Below, piece by piece: positions 1 through 7,643 of a stretch of DNA of 63,388 bases. Location of the stretch: contig CAJTVB010000021.1 in NCBI GenBank assembly GCA_910579755.1, positions 1 to 63,388 of the forward strand. The letters run 5' to 3'. The translations under genes and the position numbers were made by a program. Source of the stretch: an uncultured Acetatifactor sp. (lineage in GTDB: Bacteria > Bacillota > Clostridia > Lachnospirales > Lachnospiraceae). A model generated the notes under the pieces. The model was not told the DNA's origin. It did not search any database and was given only the letters and a program-made list of their open reading frames with translations. Numbering within the stretch: position 1 is the first letter of the stretch; the number at the start of each line of letters is the position of its first letter.

Positions 1-149
1 TTCTTACCAAAAAGGAGTTGCTTTTTACCAAAGACACAAACTTTTTTACACTACCACCATAATAAGCATATAGGTATCAAAAAGGTATCACGCCCCACAT
101 CAAAAGCCGGAAAGTCCGCTGTTTATGCGGCTTCCCGGCTTTCTGTTTA
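1..149. other. Probable left chromosomal flank, no gene
   Basis: No convincing reading frame is seen. The stretch is AT-rich and ends in the terminator hairpin at 103-142. If the 13-base repeat at 150-162 is the attachment core, this is host DNA left of the prophage. That assignment is inference. Confidence 0.4.
103..142. terminator. Hairpin terminator near left end
   Basis: AAAGCCGG (103-110) pairs with CCGGCTTT (135-142). The stem continues inside as AAG-CCGC with GCGG-CTT around a TGTTTAT loop. The symmetry and A/T flanks suit a bidirectional terminator. It lies just outside the candidate attL core, mirroring the hairpin beside the right-hand copy. Confidence 0.6.
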
Positions 150-162
150 CTATTCGAACTCG
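150..162. other. Candidate attL core
   Basis: CTATTCGAACTCG here is repeated exactly at 63289-63301, 63.1 kb away, beyond the integrase gene. Bases on both sides differ, so the identity is 13 bases. Each copy lies 7-10 bases from a terminator hairpin. This is what a tyrosine-integrase prophage would show, but the match is short and no tRNA gene is visible. Confidence 0.45.
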
Positions 163-280
163 ATTTCGTAATGGCGTTTTTCAGAACTTTCATTGTTAAA
201 AAAATTTATTCTACCACTCATTTTGTTGTTTCCTACTCTCTGTACTTCTGTCTTGATTTGCTCTTAACATCACGAAAACA

Positions 281-754
281 TCACGGGGTAATCTCCACCA
301 CATCCTCTATTCCGCATTGCAGCTTGAACCTTATCCGGTTTTTTCTTAGGCAACCAATGATATATTCCGCATTGTTCTCCACAATCTCATAGGCTCTCTC
401 CGCAGAAGGGTAATTGTATGTTGTGTTATATCCATTCTTTACTCCATCACACTGCAATATGAAGAACGTTTCCAGTGCTTTTGTCTTTCTGGTGTGATCC
501 TTCTTATCGAAAAAGCACAGCGTTTTAATTTCAAACTCATTGCCAGCATCATAGTCCATCTGTAACTCTCTAATATCATGATTTCCTTTACGCAAAGAAT
601 AGTAATGGCCCGCTATTCTACGAACCGCATCAGAAGCCATGCCAACATACGCTTTTCCATTATGCAGATTCCGTATTAAATAAACGCATGAAGGTTCTAT
701 ATCGGTAGATATATCTTCAATCCTGATTTCATTCACCTTATTCGAAATCTTCAT
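281..754 (-). CDS. GIY-YIG nuclease domain protein
   Basis: A 157-residue protein with a GIY-YIG nuclease core starting near residue 22: CVYLIRN, then NGKAYVGMASD, then an HYYSLRKG stretch. The family makes single-strand or double-strand cuts in DNA and includes homing endonucleases and restriction enzymes. The start overlaps the end of the HTH gene at 738-944 by 17 bases, so the two are translationally coupled and probably work together. The substrate is unknown. The pair is read away from the amidoligase operon and lies next to the left attachment candidate, as expected of cargo. A role in defence or DNA invasion is inference. Confidence 0.75.
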   Translation of the reverse strand: MKISNKVNEIRIEDISTDIEPSCVYLIRNLHNGKAYVGMASDAVRRIAGHYYSLRKGNHDIRELQMDYDAGNEFEIKTLCFFDKKDHTRKTKALETFFILQCDGVKNGYNTTYNYPSAERAYEIVENNAEYIIGCLRKNRIRFKLQCGIEDVVEITP

Positions 755-944
755 CGTAAACGATCACCTCTTCCACCTTGCACTGTAGGCGTTTGCATAT
801 CCGTTCCACTACATCAAGACTTACCTTCTGATTTTTTCCCATCTTCGCAAGTGTACCCCTGCTGACCGTTCCGTCCTCAACTAAATCCATTTTCTTCATA
901 TCCTTATCAATCAAAGTCTTCCAAAGTGGTTTGTATGTAATCAT
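738..944 (-). CDS. Small HTH (Cro/C1-type) regulator
   Basis: A helix-turn-helix protein of about 68 residues. It has SRGTLAKMGKN followed by VSLDVVERICKRLQCKVEEVI, the usual second half of a Cro/C1-type HTH_26 domain. The ATG at 944 is preferred because AAGAGG lies about 8 bases upstream; upstream ATG and GTG codons sit on top of that site. It is first in a two-gene unit with the GIY-YIG gene and probably represses the divergent promoters at 963-1059, where a 14-base palindrome is present. Confidence 0.75.
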   Translation of the reverse strand: MITYKPLWKTLIDKDMKKMDLVEDGTVSRGTLAKMGKNQKVSLDVVERICKRLQCKVEEVIVYDEDFE

Positions 945-962
945 AATCATCACCTCTTTTAT

Positions 963-991
963 ATCTTATCAAAGTTCATTCTCAACGTCAA
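963..991 (-). promoter_or_regulatory. Promoter for HTH/GIY-YIG unit
   Basis: On the minus strand TTGACG (991-986) and TAAGAT (968-963) are 17 bases apart, close to the sigma-A consensus, and lie 20 bases upstream of the HTH start codon. Confidence 0.6.
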
Positions 992-1002
992 GAAAAAGTT
1001 CT

Positions 1003-1016
1003 AATTTCTTGAAATT
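1003..1016. promoter_or_regulatory. Palindrome between divergent promoters
   Basis: AATTTC-TT-GAAATT is a perfect palindrome lying between the two divergent promoters. It is a likely operator for the adjacent HTH protein; binding is inferred. Confidence 0.45.
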
Positions 1017-1031
1017 TTTTTCTATAAACTA

Positions 1032-1059
1032 TTGACACTCGCTGTGCATATGGTAATAT
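1032..1059 (+). promoter_or_regulatory. Promoter for amidoligase operon
   Basis: TTGACA (1032-1037), a 16-base spacer and TAATAT (1054-1059) precede the amidoligase gene by about 60 bases. It is a strong match to a housekeeping promoter. Confidence 0.65.
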
Positions 1060-1120
1060 GTATATAACAAGAACGCAGAACAAAATTCTAATATATCAAA
1101 ACTTTTAGGAGGGCAAACAC

Positions 1121-2044
1121 ATGTTGAAAAATCAGAAATTCGGAGTAGAAGTAGAAATGACAGGTATCACAAGAGAAAAGGCAGCTGCCATTGTTGCAGA
1201 AGTTCTCGGGACCACGGCATCCAGACCAGACAGCACTTGCTATCAAACTCGTATTATTGCTGACCAGGCGGCACGCAAATGGAAAGTTATGAGAGATTCC
1301 TCAATTACTTCAATCAGGAATGATGGCAGTGATTCTCCAATGGATGAGTATAAGGTAGAATTCGTAACACCGCCTCTGGGATATGAGGACATAGAGCTTT
1401 TGCAAAATATCATCAGAAAATTACGTGAAAGCGGAGCAAAATCTCATAGCAGCTGTGGCATCCATATCCATGTAGACGGAGCAAATCATAATGCGAATTC
1501 TCTTCGGAGGCTGGTGAACTTTATGACTTCCCGGCAGGATCTGATTTATGAAGCACTTGAAATCGGGAATCGTGCCGACCACTGGTGTCACAAATTAAAT
1601 TCCGCTCTCCTTATCGAAATGAAAAAGGATAAAAACCTTTCAAAAGAAAAGGCAGAACAGATTTGGTACAGCAGTGCAAATGACGGATATTGCGGTGGTG
1701 TTAGCCATGAACACTATAACAGCACCCGCTATCACGGTGTCAACCTCCACAGCTACTTCTCCAAAGGGACTGTAGAATTCAGACTTTTCAACAGCACCCT
1801 CCATGCCGGGAAAATCAAGGCCTACATTCAGTTTTGCTTAGCCGTATCCGCATGGGCCATCACATCACAGGAAAAAATCGTATTCCGCTCCATGGCCGGA
1901 TATACAGCCGAGAAAAAAGTTACCATTATGAGGAATATCCTCACTCATCGGCTCGGCCTGTATGGAGACGAATTCAAGACTTGCCGGCTGCACCTTATGA
2001 CACCCTTAAAGAAAGCCGCTGGCATGACTTGCAGGGCTGCTTAA
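1121..2044 (+). CDS. Amidoligase family protein
   Basis: A 307-residue protein of the putative amidoligase (COOH-NH2 ligase) family, a distant relative of glutamine synthetase. It shows the N-terminal KFGVEVEMTGI strand, a CGIHIHVDG metal/ATP-site motif near residue 113, and a TVEFRLFNST motif near residue 218. The family is predicted to make amide or peptide bonds between an amine and a carboxylate at ATP cost. Substrates in phage members are not known. The start has AGGAGG 9 bases upstream and its own promoter. It is followed by a small protein and a gamma-glutamylcyclotransferase, a pairing known for this family and consistent with making and removing a gamma-glutamyl-type amide. Confidence 0.8.
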   Translation: MLKNQKFGVEVEMTGITREKAAAIVAEVLGTTASRPDSTCYQTRIIADQAARKWKVMRDSSITSIRNDGSDSPMDEYKVEFVTPPLGYEDIELLQNIIRKLRESGAKSHSSCGIHIHVDGANHNANSLRRLVNFMTSRQDLIYEALEIGNRADHWCHKLNSALLIEMKKDKNLSKEKAEQIWYSSANDGYCGGVSHEHYNSTRYHGVNLHSYFSKGTVEFRLFNSTLHAGKIKAYIQFCLAVSAWAITSQEKIVFRSMAGYTAEKKVTIMRNILTHRLGLYGDEFKTCRLHLMTPLKKAAGMTCRAA

Positions 2045-2089
2045 TATACATGCTGACCTATCGGCATGACGGGGAGAACGGAGGAATAT

Positions 2090-2305
2090 ATGAAACCGAG
2101 GCTCAAATTATCAGACAGACAGTTTGAATCGCTTGACATTGAAACTCGCCGGAGCATGATATATCAGTTGATGTTCATTGATACACCGAGATATCAGTAT
2201 TGCATCGGCGCAAACGGCCAGTGGTGGATCATGGTTAGATACAAACGGGAATATACCGGAAAAATTGACAATGACAGTTTAATGGTGGTCGATGCATGGT
2301 TATAA
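2090..2305 (+). CDS. Small protein in amidoligase operon
   Basis: A 71-residue protein of unrecognised family. I chose the ATG at 2090 because GGAGG lies 5 bases upstream. The sequence has a short helical start (KLSDRQFESLDIETRR) and a C-terminal part rich in aromatic and beta-type residues. It lies between the amidoligase and cyclotransferase genes, and its 3' end carries the next gene's ribosome binding site, so it probably belongs to the same pathway. No function can be assigned. Confidence 0.65.
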   Translation: MKPRLKLSDRQFESLDIETRRSMIYQLMFIDTPRYQYCIGANGQWWIMVRYKREYTGKIDNDSLMVVDAWL

Positions 2306-2321
2306 AGAGGAGGAAAATATC

Positions 2322-2765
2322 ATGAGGAAATTGTACATTGCATATGGAAGCAATCTTAATCTGGCCCAGATGGCCGCTAGATGTCCCTCTGCGAGCGTTT
2401 ATGCAAAGGGAGTATTAAATAACTGGGAGCTGGTCTACAGAGGCCGTAGGGCGAACTCACACGCCACAATCATAAGAAAGCGGGGATCCACCGTGCCGGT
2501 CCTTGTATGGGAGATTCAGCCAATAGATGAATACCGCCTCGACATATATGAGGGATATCCTCGCTACTATTTCAAGAAAGATATCATGGTAACTATTGCC
2601 GGGAGAAAAAAGAAAGCCATGGTTTATATCATGGATGAAGAGCAGCTGCCCGGCCGACCTTCTTCCCAATATGTCAAAACCATCCTCCAAGGATATGTAG
2701 ATAATGATATGGATATCAGCGTTCTCAAAAAGTCTTTGGAAGTAAATTCCATTGAATGTGCATAA
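2322..2765 (+). CDS. Gamma-glutamylcyclotransferase-like (AIG2) protein
   Basis: A protein of about 147 residues starting at the ATG at 2322, with AGGAGG 8 bases upstream. The N-terminal YIAYGSNLNLAQMAARCP is the glycine-rich nucleotide-like loop of the GGCT/AIG2 fold. The Glu in DIYEGYPRYY matches the usual catalytic position. Family members release 5-oxoproline from gamma-glutamyl amines or peptides. It follows an amidoligase, so the pair may form and cleave a gamma-glutamyl bond on a small molecule, peptide or wall component. The operon ends at the terminator at 2782-2808. Confidence 0.8.
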   Translation: MRKLYIAYGSNLNLAQMAARCPSASVYAKGVLNNWELVYRGRRANSHATIIRKRGSTVPVLVWEIQPIDEYRLDIYEGYPRYYFKKDIMVTIAGRKKKAMVYIMDEEQLPGRPSSQYVKTILQGYVDNDMDISVLKKSLEVNSIECA

Positions 2766-2781
2766 GATTTGTGGTATAAAA

Positions 2782-2808
2782 AAAGACGTTCGCTCCATGA
2801 ACGTCTTT
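2782..2808. terminator. Bidirectional terminator between convergent genes
   Basis: AAAGACGTTC (2782-2791) pairs with GAACGTCTTT (2799-2808) around a 7-base loop, flanked by A and T runs. It separates the rightward cyclotransferase gene from the leftward HTH gene. Confidence 0.8.
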
Positions 2809-2832
2809 CTTTATGACGGCAGTGTTGCAGCA

Positions 2833-3096
2833 CTACCTGTCAGATGATGATGAAATCAGAGAGCCGTTCTTGGTATGTAGGACTTTTGGGCTTTCATCCG
2901 GCACCCGCACAATCAATTCATCGAGTTTACAGTCCAGGGCTTCACAAATGAGATCTAAATGTTCCAGATTCACCCTGTCAACCAACTCATGGTACAATTC
3001 GTTGATTGTGTTCGGCCGGATGCCAGTGGCCCTTGCCAAGTCTGCCTGCGTCCACCTGAGTTCACCGAGCTTAGTAGATAGTAAAATTCTTATCAT
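2833..3096 (-). CDS. HTH (XRE/Cro-type) regulator
   Basis: An 87-residue protein with a clear XRE-type helix-turn-helix at residues 8-60: LGELRWTQADLARATGIRPN followed by TINELYHELVDRVNLEHLDLICEAL. The C-terminal tail is polar. AAGGAG lies about 9 bases before the ATG. It is a monocistronic leftward unit between the endolysin gene and the convergent amidoligase operon. A 12-base inverted repeat in its promoter region (3112-3168) suggests autoregulation. Its targets are unknown. Confidence 0.75.
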   Translation of the reverse strand: MIRILLSTKLGELRWTQADLARATGIRPNTINELYHELVDRVNLEHLDLICEALDCKLDELIVRVPDESPKVLHTKNGSLISSSSDR

Positions 3097-3111
3097 ACGT
3101 CGCCGCTCCTT

Positions 3112-3168
3112 CCGCTATAAAATATCATTTTTCGACACACTCATGTGCCTTTTGTTATTTTATAGCGG
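3112..3168. promoter_or_regulatory. 12-base inverted repeat upstream of HTH gene
   Basis: CCGCTATAAAAT (3112-3123) is inverted as ATTTTATAGCGG (3157-3168). The arms are centred 45 bases apart, about four helical turns, and flank the likely promoter of the HTH gene. This is a good layout for an operator pair with looping; binding is inferred. Confidence 0.5.
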
Positions 3169-3214
3169 TTTGAGTTATATCCTATCATATACCGATAAGC
3201 GGAGCGGCATCCGG

Positions 3215-5026
3215 TCAGCTCAATGTCTTCCCATATTCTTCATCAAGGGCGATCCACCCATCTTCATTGGCCTCATAGGATTTCAGCAATCCCCAGAGTT
3301 TCGCCCCAGGCCCGTCTTTGGTCTTTACGATAGTGAAAGTACCTTCGCCGGTATGGACAGCCTGGCCATTCTTCTTGTGATAATCAAAAGTGGTTCCTGG
3401 CCCTTTCCGGATCCGTAAATCAGAAATTGTTACCCGGAACTTAAACTCCCGATCTGTTACATCAGCAGATACGCATGGGTATATTTCATTTCCGGAATTG
3501 TCAAATACTTTATACCCGCTGTTCTGCTTACAAAGTTCGATGGCGTTATTCTGATCCTTAAATGCGCCGATCTGACTCCCGGGATCTGCCCAGTTCATGC
3601 GGACACGGTAATACCCCGTCCCGGCCGTACTCGCTTTCTGCTCTTCCGTTGCCTTAAAAGAAACATAATCAGGGATAGCAGTGATAAATAAGCCACTTTC
3701 CAGCTTATACCACTTCTCATCTGCAGAGACGCCGACAACGGCAAAAGTCCCCGCATGCACAACCTGATCCACCTCTGCTGTGATGCTCGGAGCCTTTCTG
3801 ATATTCAGCCCATCGGTGCCGTTGTAGATGACTGTCACAGAGCCATTTAAGACATTGATCTTCTGCCCGCCGGTATCATCGCTCGCATTATCCACAGGAG
3901 CAGAGGGTACGGTCGTGACATTCTCACCGGCTATTGCCTTTTTAACGTCCTTCCGGAACTGATTCATGGAAAGACCATATCTGCTCCAGATATGCTCCAC
4001 ATCACCATGATTGGAGGCAATGCCTTTTACATTGCCCTCGTGATGGCTCATAAGCACATTACTGTCCTCCGGGTTGAATCCAAACTTCTTGCAGATATGC
4101 GCAAAGAACTGTACTGCATTGGCATATGTGGCCAGTACATGGGATTTGGTATTCGCGCCATTTCCCGTCTCGATCCAGTTGGCGCCGCCGGTATATTTGA
4201 TCGAGGCCGGCTCCGTCATCTCGATACTGATCAGACTATTGTTTCCGCTGCCTTTACGGCCGCTTCCGCAATGCCACCCTTTCATGTTCCAGGGGAGCAG
4301 CTGGTACACAACGGCATCCTTCCCCACCACGGCATGAACGCATACTGAAGCGCCGCTGCGCTGCCAGTTCTTCACAAAAACCAGAGGATCCGGCTGCGGA
4401 CACCCGACACTATGAAGCATCCCTCCTTTGGGAGTGATGCTGACGCCCGCTTTGTAGCACGGATTCTGTGTGGCCATTTTTTCGATAATAGCAATGCTCA
4501 TTTTTCCCTCACTTTCTGTCGCACCGACAGCTGTATCATACTTGGTAAGGCAATATCTCTCGATGATGCCGCATACCTTGGACACATATGATACATCCGT
4601 GGCATAGCCGCCGTCCTTAATGATCTGGATAGCCGTTTTATAGTCCCTTTCCCCTTTCAGGCCGGCATATCGCAACTTTTTTCCATTCATAGCACCGTTC
4701 AAATAGCAGGAGTGATCCCTCACGCTTGATTCCATATCCGGGTACTTTCTGAAATCTGCCGTGACGGTATATTCTCTCCCGTCCGGATCCTGTTCCTTTG
4801 TCTGCTTGGTATATTTGGAGACGCCGTCCCACGCACTGCCCCAGGTGTTCCCGCTCAAAGAACATTTCATGCCGAAAAAATTATTGGCATTTCGGGCAAG
4901 CTCGGTCGTCCCATATCCTGATTCCAAAATTGCCTGTGCAATAGAAACGGAGGCGAGTATTCCACTCGCCTCCATATCTTTTACAGCGCATTCACTTACT
5001 GCCTGAATAAATTCCTGCTCTGACAT
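3215..5026 (-). CDS. Two-enzyme endolysin (glucosaminidase + amidase)
   Basis: A 603-residue endolysin. Residues about 1-160 form a glucosaminidase/lysozyme-type domain with the AILESGYGT motif (catalytic Glu near 35) and NNFFGMK. Residues about 185-365 form an N-acetylmuramoyl-L-alanine amidase (Amidase_2), with LHSVGCPQ, the WHCGSG strand and MSHHEGN as zinc-site elements. Two SH3-like wall-binding segments follow (near 395-455 and 530-595), separated by a SPOR-like stretch. It cuts both glycan and peptide linkages of peptidoglycan at lysis. There is no signal peptide, so it depends on the holin gene 9 bases upstream for release. Confidence 0.9.
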   Translation of the reverse strand: MSEQEFIQAVSECAVKDMEASGILASVSIAQAILESGYGTTELARNANNFFGMKCSLSGNTWGSAWDGVSKYTKQTKEQDPDGREYTVTADFRKYPDMESSVRDHSCYLNGAMNGKKLRYAGLKGERDYKTAIQIIKDGGYATDVSYVSKVCGIIERYCLTKYDTAVGATESEGKMSIAIIEKMATQNPCYKAGVSITPKGGMLHSVGCPQPDPLVFVKNWQRSGASVCVHAVVGKDAVVYQLLPWNMKGWHCGSGRKGSGNNSLISIEMTEPASIKYTGGANWIETGNGANTKSHVLATYANAVQFFAHICKKFGFNPEDSNVLMSHHEGNVKGIASNHGDVEHIWSRYGLSMNQFRKDVKKAIAGENVTTVPSAPVDNASDDTGGQKINVLNGSVTVIYNGTDGLNIRKAPSITAEVDQVVHAGTFAVVGVSADEKWYKLESGLFITAIPDYVSFKATEEQKASTAGTGYYRVRMNWADPGSQIGAFKDQNNAIELCKQNSGYKVFDNSGNEIYPCVSADVTDREFKFRVTISDLRIRKGPGTTFDYHKKNGQAVHTGEGTFTIVKTKDGPGAKLWGLLKSYEANEDGWIALDEEYGKTLS

Positions 5027-5034
5027 ATTTTCAC

Positions 5035-5358
5035 CTATCCTTTTGTTCTGTAGAATCGTTTCCAGATATCGATCAGGTAATCCCAGCCTTTGCAGCAGAT
5101 GATCGCCACCAGGAAGGCCGCAAAGACAACAGCCACCAGGTAATACCAGACGAATGCAATCCCCGCATATGAGATATATGCAAAGAATGCGATTGTGCAG
5201 ATGATGATCGACAGAGCCAGCACCTGGAGCGCCGTGGGAATCTTATTAAGAATCCCGATCTCCTTTGTAAACTCCGTGATCACGGAAATAAGGGTGCAGA
5301 TGACCGCCACCACAACCAGAATCACTGACGCATTCGAGATAATAAATTCCATGTTCAT
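5035..5358 (-). CDS. Phage holin
   Basis: A 107-residue, very hydrophobic protein with three likely membrane helices (about residues 8-27, 44-63 and 68-88) and a basic tail (KRFYRTKG). Size, topology and position directly upstream of the endolysin are typical of clostridial phage holins. AGGAGG precedes the ATG. It should form the membrane lesion that triggers lysis. Confidence 0.85.
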   Translation of the reverse strand: MNMEFIISNASVILVVVAVICTLISVITEFTKEIGILNKIPTALQVLALSIIICTIAFFAYISYAGIAFVWYYLVAVVFAAFLVAIICCKGWDYLIDIWKRFYRTKG

Positions 5359-5381
5359 AAATAATCCTCCTGTTTGATAAG

Positions 5382-5702
5382 TTAATAGATTTCATGTACG
5401 CTTTGCTCTACGAAAAAGTCTTTCTGCTCATGCTTGACTTTCCGGGCATACTCCAACGCCGCATGCATATCACCATTACAGTGTGCATCCGGGATCCTTG
5501 ATACAGCCTCTGCAGTTGCTTCCCCCAGGGCGATTGCCGCCCCGATGCTTTTTACCATGAGTATCTCATTCTTTTCCCTGGCAGCCTCCTTTTCATCCTG
5601 CCTTTTTTCCCGCTTCTCCAAATGCTTTTGCAGCATCCAAAAACAAAAGCCGGTAATCGCTGACGGGATACTCATAGCCACTATCAAAGCCGTTACATCC
5701 AA
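5382..5702 (-). CDS. Small membrane-anchored lysis-region protein (TTG start)
   Basis: A protein of about 106 residues with one N-terminal membrane helix (TALIVAMSIPSAITGFCFWM) and a charged helical remainder (KHLEKREKRQDEKEAAREK). I place the start at the TTG at 5702 because AAGGAGGTGA lies 5 bases upstream. The ATG at 5735 begins inside the T-run of a terminator and has no binding site. Proteins of this shape are common next to holins in PBSX-like phages, where they may help holin timing or anchor at the membrane. The exact role is unknown. Confidence 0.65.
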   Translation of the reverse strand: MDVTALIVAMSIPSAITGFCFWMLQKHLEKREKRQDEKEAAREKNEILMVKSIGAAIALGEATAEAVSRIPDAHCNGDMHAALEYARKVKHEQKDFFVEQSVHEIY

Positions 5703-5741
5703 TGTTCTCACCTCCTTCCCAAGAAAAAATGGCATAAAAAA

Positions 5742-5757
5742 AGAGCCTTACGGCTCT
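5742..5757 (-). terminator. Terminator overlapping stop codon of 5748-5981
   Basis: On the minus strand AGAGCC-GTAA-GGCTCT is followed by seven T. The TAA stop codon of the upstream gene forms part of the loop. It separates the tail-end genes from the lysis genes. Confidence 0.8.
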
Positions 5758-5981
5758 AATTCAGCTCTTGCTTCCTTATACTGTTCCACGACTTCCTGGG
5801 CAATCGCCATATCCTCTTCCAGCTTTTCATCCGAAAATTCACGGTCATTCTGCAAGAGTTTAATATCAGTTGCCTGTCTGGCAATGATTTTTCCCATCCG
5901 GTATATGATCTCATCCTGTTTTTCCACCATATCCATGTAGAAATCCAGAAGCTCCAAAAGGTTATCGTCCTGATTACCCAT
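5748..5981 (-). CDS. Small coiled-coil phage protein
   Basis: A 77-residue acidic, helical protein (start ATG at 5981, GAGGGG upstream). It is almost entirely heptad-like: NLLELLDFYMDMVEKQ, EIIYRMGKIIAR, then a Glu-rich end. It starts directly after the stop of the gene at 5983. No family is recognised. Position suggests a tail-fibre or lysis accessory protein. Confidence 0.6.
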   Translation of the reverse strand: MGNQDDNLLELLDFYMDMVEKQDEIIYRMGKIIARQATDIKLLQNDREFSDEKLEEDMAIAQEVVEQYKEARAELEP

Positions 5982-5982
5982 A

Positions 5983-6297
5983 TTATACCCCTCCGCCTTC
6001 AGATAATGCCGCCATGACTTCGGCCTCGGTGAATCCAAGCTGCAATAATTTGCATGTTGGATTTACCTCCAGTACATACTGTGCATAGGTCTTTTCTTCC
6101 CCTTGCCCGGATTCCACGATCTTGTGCGTTTCATCTACTACTCCGTCATCCTCCGATTCCAAATTTCCCTCGAAGAACCAGTCCTTCATGGTATCCAGAA
6201 GTTTCTGCCAGTCCGGCTTCCACTCTTCTGCCGGGAAATTGGCTCTCACATACTCGTAATCTTTCTTTGTATTTAGATTTTTAGGATATCCTCTCAT
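5983..6297 (-). CDS. Hypothetical phage protein after DGR
   Basis: A protein of about 104 residues starting at the ATG at 6297 (AAGGAGG upstream). It begins MRGYPKNLNTKKDYEYVRANFP and has a central acidic segment. The C-terminal half resembles short proteins found after tail-fibre genes in Firmicutes phages. Function is unknown; the context points to tail tip or lysis. Confidence 0.6.
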   Translation of the reverse strand: MRGYPKNLNTKKDYEYVRANFPAEEWKPDWQKLLDTMKDWFFEGNLESEDDGVVDETHKIVESGQGEEKTYAQYVLEVNPTCKLLQLGFTEAEVMAALSEGGGV

Positions 6298-6310
6298 GAT
6301 AAATTCCTCC

Positions 6311-6622
6311 TTATGAAAATGAATAATAGGCCCTGCCACCAGAGCCTGTGTGTTTGGCTATAACTGCTATATAGGGTTCGTCCTCCTTATGTCTTTTCGC
6401 CTGCTCGATCAGAACTGTGCTGCCCGTTTTGACAACATATTTGTGCTCAGGATCCCCCTCATAATAAAATTGGATTGTTAGGGCTTCTTTCCCCCGATCT
6501 TTTACGCTGTCGAATATATCCGTGGCCTCTACCACAATCTCCTTCCCGACAAGCTCGCTGATCAATGCCTTTTCCCCTTCCAGCCGCCGTACTACATCGT
6601 CAAATTCGCTGAAACGCTTCAT
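6311..6622 (-). CDS. Unknown protein coupled to DGR reverse transcriptase
   Basis: A 103-residue protein starting inside the 3' end of the reverse transcriptase gene (23-base overlap), so the two are translated together. It has an N-terminal helix (EFDDVVRRLEGEKALISELVG) followed by beta-rich sequence ending SGGRAYYSFS. It does not look like the usual helical-bundle Avd accessory protein. It could be a DGR accessory factor or a tail protein; the coupling is the only evidence for the former. Confidence 0.6.
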   Translation of the reverse strand: MKRFSEFDDVVRRLEGEKALISELVGKEIVVEATDIFDSVKDRGKEALTIQFYYEGDPEHKYVVKTGSTVLIEQAKRHKEDEPYIAVIAKHTGSGGRAYYSFS

Positions 6623-7643
6623 TCCTCAAAATCTCCTCTCGCAATTCGCTCATTTTAAGGCTCTCTGTCAGATTATGTGCATTGGCATGTTTGAAAATCC
6701 CATTTGCAGAATCGATCTGTGCAAGAGCTTTCGCCGGGGTAATGATACCGTGGCCCACCTCATAGGGTATTGCCTCGATTATCTTTTTCTGCCTCTTTGC
6801 AGTAGACTTCCGGACAAGTATGTATCCTTCCGGGAAGTGCCTGTATCCGAGGAAATCAACGCCCCTCGCCGTTGGGAATATATCTGCTTTACTATACCTC
6901 AATTTCAGCACATCGGACAGAAATTCCCCAATCTGCGCCCTCCACTCAAAAAGGCGCTCTTTATCGTTATCAAATAAAATGAAGTCATCGCAATACCTCA
7001 CGAAAGGACTGCAGTGAAGTCTGTGCCTCACAATATCGTCCATCTCATTAAGGTAAATATTGCCCATCCACTGTGACAGCAAATTCCCAATCGGGCAGTT
7101 CGTTTCACCTCCAGGGCTGTCGATGATTTCATCCAGAAGTGACAGCATGCGAACGTCTTTAATCTTCCGGCGGATAATCTGCTTTAAGACAGCGTGATTT
7201 ATGGATGGATAAAACTTCGATACATCACATTTGAGGCAGTAGGAATATTTCATTGTCAATTCCATACAGTAAGTGCTCCCTGCGTGCTGCCCTTTCCCCT
7301 TTCGGCAAGAGTAAACCCCGCTGTCCAGAACACTGTCCCATATTGGCTCCAGAATGTTCATGATGGCATGATGCACTATCCTGTCTGGATAAAAAGGAAG
7401 GATGAATATCTTCCTTTCTTTCGGTTCATATATGACTTTCGTAGTGTACGGAGAAGTCCTGTAATTACCGCTCAAAAGGAGTTCGTGCAGCTTGTCAATG
7501 TAATGATCAGGATTGTCCTCTATCCTCCGGACTATCCGCATACCACTTGGGGTTTTCTTGCCTCTCTTCTTTGCTTTATTAAATGCCAGCTTCAGATTGT
7601 CCTTATTCACCATGCTGTCATACAGATTTCCATATCTTCTCAC
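6600..7643 (-). CDS. DGR reverse transcriptase
   Basis: A 347-residue reverse transcriptase. The opening RRYGNLYDSM, the catalytic Asp in KCDVSKFYP (D140), the PIGNLLSQW motif (about 184-192) and the YCDDF active site (217-221) are visible. The I/VGxxxSQ motif separates DGR enzymes from group II intron and retron enzymes. It copies the template-repeat RNA with errors at adenines and the cDNA replaces the variable repeat. The start is GTG, with GAGGG 6 bases upstream. The template repeat lies 180 bases upstream and the target gene just beyond it, the common DGR order. Confidence 0.95.
   Translation of the reverse strand: MRRYGNLYDSMVNKDNLKLAFNKAKKRGKKTPSGMRIVRRIEDNPDHYIDKLHELLLSGNYRTSPYTTKVIYEPKERKIFILPFYPDRIVHHAIMNILEPIWDSVLDSGVYSCRKGKGQHAGSTYCMELTMKYSYCLKCDVSKFYPSINHAVLKQIIRRKIKDVRMLSLLDEIIDSPGGETNCPIGNLLSQWMGNIYLNEMDDIVRHRLHCSPFVRYCDDFILFDNDKERLFEWRAQIGEFLSDVLKLRYSKADIFPTARGVDFLGYRHFPEGYILVRKSTAKRQKKIIEAIPYEVGHGIITPAKALAQIDSANGIFKHANAHNLTESLKMSELREEILRNEAFQRI

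Noticed and set aside
140..175. tRNA gene end as attachment site
   Set aside because: TTCGAA resembles a T-loop on the minus strand, but the flanking bases do not form a T-stem and no tRNA body is present at either end.
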